DNA from: Methanosarcinaceae archaeon
Lineage (GTDB): Archaea > Halobacteriota > Methanosarcinia > Methanosarcinales > Methanosarcinaceae
Length of the DNA stretch: 11,886 bases
Assembly (NCBI GenBank): GCA_020793555.1
Contig: DQIO01000269.1
Span: 1-11,886, forward strand
Reading direction: 5' to 3'
Under the pieces are notes generated by a model. The model had not been told where the DNA came from, did no database searches, and saw nothing but the letters and a program-made list of their open reading frames with translations. Shown here in pieces: positions 7,457 to 11,886 of the stretch. The translations under genes were made by a program, and so were the position numbers. The number at the start of each line of letters is the position of its first letter. Position 1 is the stretch's first letter.

Positions 7457-8515
7457 ATGCCACAAGACCAGACAAAAGACATACTAGATACGTTTCGAGA
7501 TGAGTTTTGGTCAAAATGCACATTGTTTATTGCACCTGTTGACAGTTTCATTGAGCGCATCATCTATTTTTATGTATTTGATATTCTTAAAAATGAATCC
7601 AATCGTACGGTTGTCTGGTTATGTTTGAAAGATTCCGGGAATGAGGTGTTGGACAAGTTTGACGAATTTGGATTTGATATACAGGATTTCAAAGATCGTA
7701 TATGGTTTATAGATATCGGGACCACGGGTGATGGATCACATGAAAACACATATTATTGTACATCTCACACCGATTATACAAAAATGGCACTGCATGCTTC
7801 AAAATTAACGTCAGAGCAAGAGAATATTGTTTTTGTTATTGATGATATGACAATTTTGGCAAGTGATACATTACAGGTTATTGATAATTTTATAAAATAT
7901 ATTGAAAAAGTTGTCAAAGAAAAGGGCGGTAGTATTGTATCAATGCTTTCCAAAGGCATTTTGCAACCGGAGTCCGAAAGTTTGATGAAATCGTTTTTTG
8001 ATATTATCGTTGATGTACAACATGGCGGTGAGATGCATGCTAACATCGGTATGAATACTTTGGATATATTATATAAGATAGAAGAGGGTCAAATCACGTT
8101 TGAACATATCAAGAAAAAAGTAAAGCGTGATAGGTTAATGATCCTGGTTGTGGATGATGAACCCGATATACCGGAACTTGTGGAATTGTTGCTGGCAAAT
8201 GAACCATATGATTTTATCGCGGCGTATGGTGGTTATGAGGCTATCGATATGGCAATATCTGAAATACCCGATATGATCCTTCTTGACATTATGATGCCTG
8301 ATATGGATGGTTATGAAGTAGTAAAAAAGTTAAAGAAAAGCAAGGTTGCATGCGAGATACCAATTATCATGGTATCTGCAAAATCTGAAGTGGATGATAA
8401 AATAAAGGGAATGGAACTTGGAATTGATGATTATGTTTCCAAACCTTTTGATATGCGTGAACTTAACGCACGAATAAAAATGGTTATGAAGAGGTCTGGT
8501 TGGAGTGCGGTTTAG
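7457..8515 (+). CDS. Degenerate KaiC-like domain fused to a response-regulator receiver
   Basis: The 352-aa protein joins an N-terminal KaiC/RAD55-like domain (about 15-220) to a C-terminal CheY-like receiver (227-346). The N-terminal part keeps the KaiC order of elements: strand CTLFIAP, helix, VVWLCLKDSGNEVLDKFDEF, WFIDI, then a Walker B-like IVFVIDD (124-130). The P-loop position reads APVDSFIER, with no GKT/S, so ATP hydrolysis is unlikely. The receiver is complete: D233, D234 and E235 acidic pocket, phospho-acceptor D277 in ILLDIMMPDMDG, S307 and K329 in SKPF. It should therefore accept phosphate, making the KaiC-like part the probable effector or binding domain, which is an unusual arrangement. 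GGGG (7445-7448) precedes ATG 7457 by 8 nt. No histidine kinase is nearby. The upstream tandem repeats suggest specific control. Confidence 0.8.
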   Translation: MPQDQTKDILDTFRDEFWSKCTLFIAPVDSFIERIIYFYVFDILKNESNRTVVWLCLKDSGNEVLDKFDEFGFDIQDFKDRIWFIDIGTTGDGSHENTYYCTSHTDYTKMALHASKLTSEQENIVFVIDDMTILASDTLQVIDNFIKYIEKVVKEKGGSIVSMLSKGILQPESESLMKSFFDIIVDVQHGGEMHANIGMNTLDILYKIEEGQITFEHIKKKVKRDRLMILVVDDEPDIPELVELLLANEPYDFIAAYGGYEAIDMAISEIPDMILLDIMMPDMDGYEVVKKLKKSKVACEIPIIMVSAKSEVDDKIKGMELGIDDYVSKPFDMRELNARIKMVMKRSGWSAV

Positions 8516-8554
8516 TATGACAAGATATATAGGTATGTACTTTCATATATATTA

Positions 8555-8564
8555 GATATATAAT
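8555..8564 (+). promoter_or_regulatory. TATA-like element before the CheY-like gene
   Basis: GATATATAATAA (8554-8565) in a very AT-rich 95-bp gap could drive the receiver gene from about 8585-8590. Because the whole gap is AT-rich, read-through from the upstream gene is also possible. Confidence 0.3.
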
Positions 8565-8610
8565 AATTTCATATTATAATTACATAAGAATTCTAGCAGG
8601 TAGTGAAAAA

Positions 8611-8979
8611 ATGAGTCACATAGTAATGGTTGTTGATGATGAGCCGGATACAATTGATCTTGTAAGATTGGTTCTTGAATCAGAAGACATTGATGTTATC
8701 GGTGCTAATAGTGGTCCAGAGTGCCTTAAAATGCTTGATGCCAGTAGACCGGATGCAATTTTATTGGATCTTATGATGCCTGAGATGGATGGATGGGAAA
8801 CATTCCACAAGATCAAAGAAAAAGATTCAACCATTCCGGTATCCATGCTTACTGTCAAAAGTCAGGAGTTTGACAAAATGCTTGGTTTGCATGTATTGAA
8901 GGCAGATGACTATATAACGAAACCGTTTGGAAGGAAAGAATTGGTTGAGCGCACAAGAGCGTTACTTGGACTAACCTAA
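8611..8979 (+). CDS. Stand-alone CheY-like response regulator receiver
   Basis: The 122-aa protein is a single receiver domain with no output domain. It accepts a phosphate from a histidine kinase and signals by protein contact. All conserved residues are present: D9, D10 and E11 in the acidic pocket, phospho-acceptor D53 in ILLDLMMPEMDGW, T81 in MLTVKS, and K104 in TKPF. An AGGTAG-type ribosome binding site lies 7-8 nt before ATG 8611. It follows the KaiC-like::REC fusion after 95 bp on the same strand. The two receivers may be alternative phosphate acceptors of one kinase, but the kinase is not in the window. It resembles the short receivers common in methanogens, so a chemotaxis role should not be assumed. 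Confidence 0.88.
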   Translation: MSHIVMVVDDEPDTIDLVRLVLESEDIDVIGANSGPECLKMLDASRPDAILLDLMMPEMDGWETFHKIKEKDSTIPVSMLTVKSQEFDKMLGLHVLKADDYITKPFGRKELVERTRALLGLT

Positions 8980-8989
8980 TACCATAACA

Positions 8990-9000
8990 ATTTAATTTTT
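8990..9000 (+). terminator. T-rich terminator after CheY-like gene
   Basis: ATTTAATTTTT lies 10 bases past the stop codon and has the U-rich composition used for archaeal termination. No hairpin precedes it. Confidence 0.3.
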
Positions 9001-9037
9001 GGACAAATTGTATAAGATAATACACCCTTTTCTCTTA

Positions 9038-9211
9038 CATAGAAAACGTGTGACTCAAGTCACTAAATCATTAATTATGAAGGATTTTGCGCGGTTTGTG
9101 AAGATACTTGATGACGAAGTATATCCAAATATTGAATTAATTCGACTGGTTACAGATAACCTTAACACTTACAAGGAAAAAGCTTTTTATGAGACGTTCA
9201 GTTTTCATTAA
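9038..9211 (+). pseudogene. Internal fragment of an IS630-type transposase
   Basis: From about 9038 this frame reads HRKRVTQVTKSLIMKDFARF, then ILDDEVYPNIELIRL, then VTDNLNTYKEKAFYETF, and ends at TAA 9209-9211. The pattern of a VT-containing strand, a helix, YPxxExIRLV, DNLNTxKxxxxYETF matches from memory the middle of IS630-family DDE transposases. In those, the Asp of DNLNTH is the second catalytic residue. The first catalytic Asp region and the C-terminal third, with the last acidic residue, are missing, so the piece is inactive. No terminal inverted repeats are seen. The stop codon is in frame with the methyltransferase gene that begins 9 bases later. A native small gene is possible but less likely. 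Confidence 0.65.
9183..9190 (+). promoter_or_regulatory. Possible TATA box for trmG10 inside the transposase scrap
   Basis: CTTTTTAT follows a short palindrome (AAAAAGCTTTTT, 9177-9188). It sits about 25-30 bases before 9212-9221, so it could place the start of transcription just ahead of ATG 9221. If so, the gene's current promoter lies in IS-derived DNA. The evidence is positional only. Confidence 0.25.
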
Positions 9212-9220
9212 TCTGTTCTA

Positions 9221-10276
9221 ATGTTATACGCTTTTGAACTATCCGGTGAGCATGAAGACCTGCCGCGTGCAGAAGTTCTTGCATGTCTTGACATTGTGGG
9301 TGCAGTGTACAGTGAGCATGCGTTTTTTGACCAGTGTCTTGTTGTGGATATCGGTGAGGATGAGGATAATAATAGTAGTGACGAACTCATTGAAAAAATG
9401 ATGGAATGGGTTGCAGAGCGTTTGTCATTTTCCCATTATATCCTAAAGGTCGCAGGAATATGCGACACTGATATTGATACGATCATTGAGATGGCTGAGA
9501 ATTCCGATATTGATAAACATATTGTTACAGGGGAGACTTATGTTGTCCGCGCCAAACGAATAAAACATCATACCCGCATCCATGGAGCGAATCTTGAAGG
9601 CAGGGTTGGAGGCAGTATCTATAGGAAGGGGTACAGTGCAAACATGAAAAACCCTGATGTTGAGTTTCGCCTGATCCTGACCGAGCGGTGTGTGTTTGGT
9701 TCGATCTTGGCATCGATAGATCGCAGTGCATACGAAACACGGTCACCCCAGAAAAAACCGTTTTTCTATCCTGGTGTGCTCATGCCGAGAATGGCACGCG
9801 CACTTGTGAACTTTTCAAAAGCAAGAGATGGTGATGTATTCTTGGACCCGTTCTGTGGGACTGCGGGAATACTTGTGGAAGCGGGGCTTATCGGTGCTGA
9901 TGTAATGGGGCTGGATGTGCAGGAAAAGATCATAGGCGGTGCGCAGATGAACCTTGAAGCGTTTTTGCCCGACCATTCACTTTTTGTGGGCGATGCGTGC
10001 AGGTTGCCACTTGTTAACGAATGTGTGGATGCAATCGTGACCGATCCTCCGTATGGGCGTTCGGCTGCGATAAAAGCGGAATCGCTTAACCACCTGTACG
10101 CGCATTCTTTTGCCGAGATGTACCGGGTGCTCAAGAGCGGGAAAATAGCTGTCGTGGTGTCCGAGCAGCCTGTAGATGGATTTGCATGTGATGCAGGGTT
10201 TGTGGTGAAGGAGACATATTTGCAGAAGGTTCATAAGAGTCTTACGCGGATTATTTTGGTTTTGTTTAAGGAATGA
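9221..10276 (+). CDS. trmG10: tRNA (guanine(10)-N(2))-dimethyltransferase, Trm-G10 type
   Basis: This enzyme methylates guanine 10 of tRNA at N2, using S-adenosylmethionine, to give m2G and then m2,2G; it acts in the cytoplasm. The 351-aa product has an N-terminal domain with THUMP character (about 1-160, including LEGRVGGSIYRKGYSANMKN and VEFRLILTE) and a C-terminal Rossmann methyltransferase. Motif I is FLDPFCGTAGILVEA (207-221), and the catalytic motif IV is TDPPYGRS (274-281), both typical of the archaeal Trm11/Trm-G10 group. HPG-like PFFYPGVLMPRMARALVNF (180-198) links the domains as usual. ATG 9221 gives a normal N-terminus (MLYAFELSGEHEDLPRAEV). No ribosome binding site is visible; a TATA-like CTTTTTAT (9183-9190) inside the transposase remnant could give a nearly leaderless mRNA. 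No frameshift is seen. Confidence 0.9.
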   Translation: MLYAFELSGEHEDLPRAEVLACLDIVGAVYSEHAFFDQCLVVDIGEDEDNNSSDELIEKMMEWVAERLSFSHYILKVAGICDTDIDTIIEMAENSDIDKHIVTGETYVVRAKRIKHHTRIHGANLEGRVGGSIYRKGYSANMKNPDVEFRLILTERCVFGSILASIDRSAYETRSPQKKPFFYPGVLMPRMARALVNFSKARDGDVFLDPFCGTAGILVEAGLIGADVMGLDVQEKIIGGAQMNLEAFLPDHSLFVGDACRLPLVNECVDAIVTDPPYGRSAAIKAESLNHLYAHSFAEMYRVLKSGKIAVVVSEQPVDGFACDAGFVVKETYLQKVHKSLTRIILVLFKE

Positions 10277-10333
10277 TCTGGAAGGCAATTGGTTTTGTGA
10301 TTAAGCGTTTGATAGGGCTTTGCCAAAGACAAA

Positions 10334-10391
10334 ATTCGTGATATGTACAATCAAATAATCAAAGTGATGGAATAATAAGGAGTGCTTTTTA
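10334..10391 (+). repeat. 58-bp direct repeat, copy 1
   Basis: This copy begins ATTCGTGATATGTACAATC and ends GGAGTGCTTTTTA. It matches copy 2 at 11241-11298 in 56 of 58 positions and in the same orientation; the sequence differs completely outside the repeat. Each copy contains a short frame, ATG at 10343 here, reading MYNQIIKVME then stop. The copies flank the vapBC module, 907 bp apart. Confidence 0.9.
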
Positions 10392-10529
10392 TTATCTTAT
10401 AGTTTGAAAAACTATGCAGCAATTCTTTGTTTCAGGGATAATTAAAATGTCTCTTCTTTTCATAGAGTTCCTGCATCCGCACCGTAGCCAGTATAGGATT
10501 TTTATCTATTCGTTCATATTATTGTTGAA

Positions 10530-10928
10530 TCATTTCATTTCTGCCTGATATGGGTTCAAAAACTTGAGTCCTTTTACTTTGAGGAAGTCCTTTTCATTCC
10601 TTGAAACCAGAATTGTATCTTGTATTATCGATGTTGCACAAATGAGTGCGTCCGGTAGTTTTAACTTGTAATTTTTTCTTATTCTGATCGCTTCTTCTGC
10701 TATCGTATTGTCAATCTCAAGTGTAATGAAACTTGACAAAAACATACGGATTGATTTATCATCTTTTTTAGACATGTCTGGAAATGATAAAACTTCAATT
10801 TTATTTATCAGTGAAATATAAATTTCATCATCTAGTATTCTCTCAAAAAGAGCTAGTGCTTGCTTTTCCCCTTCCAAAAAGTAAATCAAAATATTCGTAT
10901 CAATTAGATACCTATCTTTCCCACTCAT
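10530..10928 (-). CDS. vapC: VapC-type PIN-domain toxin
   Basis: VapC toxins are Mg2+-dependent ribonucleases that cleave specific RNAs, often tRNA, and are held inactive by VapB. The 132-aa length is typical of the family. The PIN motifs are all present: LIDTNILIYFL with D10, a mid-helix NKIEVLS with E45, LPDALICATSI with D93, and LVSRNEKDF with D114. These form the expected acidic active site, so the toxin is probably functional. ATG 10928 gives the usual N-terminus and overlaps the 3' end of the antitoxin gene by 17 bp, so the two are translationally coupled. The pair lies between two 58-bp direct repeats, suggesting a mobile or duplicated block. It is probably autoregulated by the VapBC complex. 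Confidence 0.92.
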   Translation of the reverse strand: MSGKDRYLIDTNILIYFLEGEKQALALFERILDDEIYISLINKIEVLSFPDMSKKDDKSIRMFLSSFITLEIDNTIAEEAIRIRKNYKLKLPDALICATSIIQDTILVSRNEKDFLKVKGLKFLNPYQAEMK

Positions 10929-11121
10929 TTCTTATCTCTCTCTCAAATATCAAGCCATCCTGTTTACTTTTCAAGAGACCGCTATATTTTAGAATATCTT
11001 TCTTACTTACGTTTTGACATTCTTCTTCGATTGATCTAAGTATCCATCCTATGATATCAGTTCTATCTTCAAATGATAATTGCCTGATTTCATTCATTAC
11101 TACTTTTACATTCACATTCAT
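10912..11121 (-). CDS. vapB: VapB-type antitoxin
   Basis: This 69-aa protein lies directly before vapC and overlaps it by 17 bp, the standard order for the pair. It should bind and block the VapC active site and, with it, repress its own promoter. The N-terminal half (MNVNVKVVMNEIRQLSFEDR) gives a short strand then a helix, and IIGWILRSIEEE forms a second helix. The C-terminal tail (KYSGLLKSKQDGLIFEREIR then NEWER) has the charged look of antitoxin tails that wrap the toxin. The assignment rests mainly on position and size. ATG 11121 is preceded by GGGG (11134-11131). The A-rich tract and AATTAT repeats upstream form the promoter region. Confidence 0.75.
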   Translation of the reverse strand: MNVNVKVVMNEIRQLSFEDRTDIIGWILRSIEEECQNVSKKDILKYSGLLKSKQDGLIFEREIRNEWER

Positions 11122-11141
11122 ATCCTGTGACCCCTTTTTTT

Positions 11142-11162
11142 AATTATAATTATAATTATAAT
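11142..11162 (-). promoter_or_regulatory. Tandem AATTAT repeats forming the vapBC promoter
   Basis: Three exact 6-bp AATTAT units (11142-11159) plus AAT are followed on the plus strand by ATCGATTATGATT. On the minus strand they read as overlapping TATA boxes, 21-41 bases before the vapB ATG. The near-palindromic repeat could also be bound by the VapBC complex for autoregulation. Slippage at the 6-bp units could alter promoter strength. Confidence 0.45.
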
Positions 11163-11240
11163 CGATTATGATTAAACATTTTCTGGAATAGTTTATATCC
11201 TCAATATTAAAAATATATTTCCCCATTATTTCACTGGTTC

Positions 11241-11298
11241 ATTCGTAATATGTACAATCAAATAATCAAAGTGATGGAACAATAAGGAGTGCTTTTTA
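11241..11298 (+). repeat. 58-bp direct repeat, copy 2
   Basis: This copy differs from copy 1 (10334-10391) at only two positions: A for G at the seventh base, and C for T after GATGGAA. The internal short frame here starts at ATG 11250 and reads MYNQIIKVMEQ then stop. It lies on the far side of vapBC from copy 1. Confidence 0.9.
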
Positions 11299-11460
11299 AC
11301 ACATATTATTCACTCCGAACTCATATTGTCTGTATCAATTTACTAAAAAAGTTTGTAAAATAAAAGATTTGATTGGATCTATTTTTAGCGCCTAAATCGA
11401 GGTTTTTGTTTTTCCAATCGCCTTATGTGAGCATGAGATAAGTGTGGATGCAATAACTAT

Positions 11461-11482
11461 CCCTGTACTGAATTGTACAGGG
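11461..11482. other. Perfect 8-bp stem-loop
   Basis: CCCTGTAC (11461-11468) and GTACAGGG (11475-11482) pair perfectly around a 6-nt loop TGAATT. It is not followed by a T-run, so it is not an obvious terminator. It could be an operator or the end of a decayed element. Confidence 0.4.
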
Positions 11483-11655
11483 TCTTCATATACTTAAATA
11501 AAACGATTTCTTGCTTTGGATCCTGAGAAGGTTATCAACTCTTACCCAAATCCGTAGTGTAGGGCTTTGTGTAAAAAATCGGGGTATAATTCGATTTTGT
11601 CCATAAAACCTTGGCAACCGTTATCTTTAAGTACTAGAGATACAATCTATTGCAT

Positions 11656-11674
11656 GTGTAAGAATAACTTACAC
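11656..11674. promoter_or_regulatory. Dyad upstream of the surface-protein gene
   Basis: GTGTAAG (11656-11662) and CTTACAC (11668-11674) are perfect inverted repeats around AATAA. They lie 38-56 bases before the start codon, downstream of a TATA-like CTTTAAG near 11625. The dyad therefore sits close to the expected transcription start and is a candidate operator or 5' hairpin. Confidence 0.4.
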
Positions 11675-11711
11675 CTGAAATAATAAATAATATAAGCTTG
11701 AGGCAAAAAAC

Positions 11712-11886
11712 ATGAACAAAACATTTTACTTTGGATTTGCAGCTCTTATGATACTTGCAGTTGTAGGTACTGCAGTTGTAGGTACTGCAGTTGTAGGTAC
11801 TGCAGTTGTAGGTACTGCAGCAGCAGTAGATAGTACACCTGATACGACCACAGTTAATTATGGATGTCAGGGACAAGGACCAAACT
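11712..11886 (+). CDS. Secreted or surface protein, N-terminal part only
   Basis: The frame runs off the window end, so only 58 residues are visible. It starts MNKTFYFGFAALMILAVVGT, a signal peptide with one Lys and then a hydrophobic stretch. The core is extended by four exact AVVGT units (residues 16-35), then AAAVDSTPDTTTVNYGCQGQ. A cut by signal peptidase I near the AAA (36-38) is likely, leaving a Thr-rich mature start with a Cys. The hydrophobic stretch of about 30 residues is longer than most Sec signals, which is probably due to the repeat. GAGG (11700-11703) is 8 nt before ATG 11712, so translation uses a normal ribosome binding site. The function of the mature protein cannot be judged from this fragment. 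Confidence 0.75.
   Translation, partial: MNKTFYFGFAALMILAVVGTAVVGTAVVGTAVVGTAAAVDSTPDTTTVNYGCQGQGPN
11757..11816 (+). repeat. 15-bp minisatellite, four exact copies, in the signal peptide
   Basis: GCAGTTGTAGGTACT is repeated four times without change, starting exactly on a codon boundary, so each unit encodes AVVGT. The 15-bp length keeps the frame whatever the copy number. The perfect identity of the copies points to recent expansion by slippage or unequal recombination. Confidence 0.95.

Larger units (their letters stand above)
11122..11711. other. 590-bp intergenic region
   Basis: This region lies between vapB and the final gene. It holds the vapBC promoter (11142-11162), copy 2 of the 58-bp repeat (11241-11298), a perfect 8-bp hairpin (11461-11482), a TATA-like CTTAAATA (11492-11499), a 7-bp inverted repeat (AAAATCG 11575-11581, CGATTTT 11592-11598), a TATA-like CTTTAAG (about 11625) and a dyad at 11656-11674. 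No convincing gene is seen. Confidence 0.6.

Noticed and set aside
10432..10518. Minus-strand 28-codon frame ending ILATVRMQELYEKKRHFNYP, downstream of vapC
   Set aside because: It has a protein-like composition and might be a gene tail, but it lacks a start codon with a ribosome binding site, starts right after a stop codon, and matches no family I recognise.
11371..11419. GATTGGA/TCCAATC inverted repeat
   Set aside because: Only 7 bp with a 35-nt spacer in AT-rich DNA; within chance expectation.
11634..11876. 80-aa minus-strand frame with CSTYN repeats
   Set aside because: It is the antisense shadow of the 15-bp minisatellite; the plus-strand frame has a ribosome binding site and a proper signal peptide.

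Overview
The window looks like chromosome from a methanogen-type euryarchaeon, most likely in or near the Methanosarcinales. This is an inference from gene content. The alanyl-tRNA synthetase is of the archaeal type, with an N-terminal Cys cluster. There is a THUMP/methyltransferase of the archaeal tRNA G10 type, a GvpD/KaiC-superfamily ATPase, archaeal promoters (AT-rich TATA boxes about 25-30 bp before short or absent leaders), and GGTGA/GGAG-type ribosome binding sites. The DNA is AT-rich with long intergenic gaps. No rRNA, tRNA or CRISPR array was found.

Layout. Positions 1-816 hold no convincing gene, but contain an imperfect palindromic repeat (89-140), an 11-bp inverted repeat (480-589), a GC-rich hairpin and a possible terminator. 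Then come surE on the minus strand (817-1605), a divergently transcribed small winged-helix-like protein (1776-2075), and a minus-strand hypothetical protein of about 84 aa (2284-2538). The plus-strand block follows: alaS (2952-5732) and, 22 bp later, a two-domain GvpD/KaiC-like ATPase (5755-7095). After a 361-bp gap carrying 21-bp tandem repeats come a degenerate KaiC-like domain fused to a receiver domain (7457-8515) and a stand-alone CheY-like receiver (8611-8979). An unlisted IS630-type transposase scrap (9038-9211) sits just before the tRNA G10 methyltransferase gene (9221-10276).

The right end is accessory. A vapB-vapC toxin-antitoxin pair on the minus strand (10530-11121) lies between two 58-bp direct repeats (56/58 identical, at 10334 and 11241). 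The window ends inside a secreted or surface protein gene (from 11712). Its signal-peptide hydrophobic core is built from four exact 15-bp repeats encoding AVVGT.

How the genes fit together. alaS and the G10 methyltransferase serve translation and tRNA modification; surE serves nucleotide turnover. The most distinctive group is the two RecA/KaiC-fold proteins (one with an intact P-loop, one without) beside two phospho-receivers. No histidine kinase is encoded here, so the input to this possible signalling set is unknown. The strongest leads are the KaiC-like::REC fusion with its upstream repeat array, the repeat-flanked vapBC, and the in-frame signal-peptide minisatellite.
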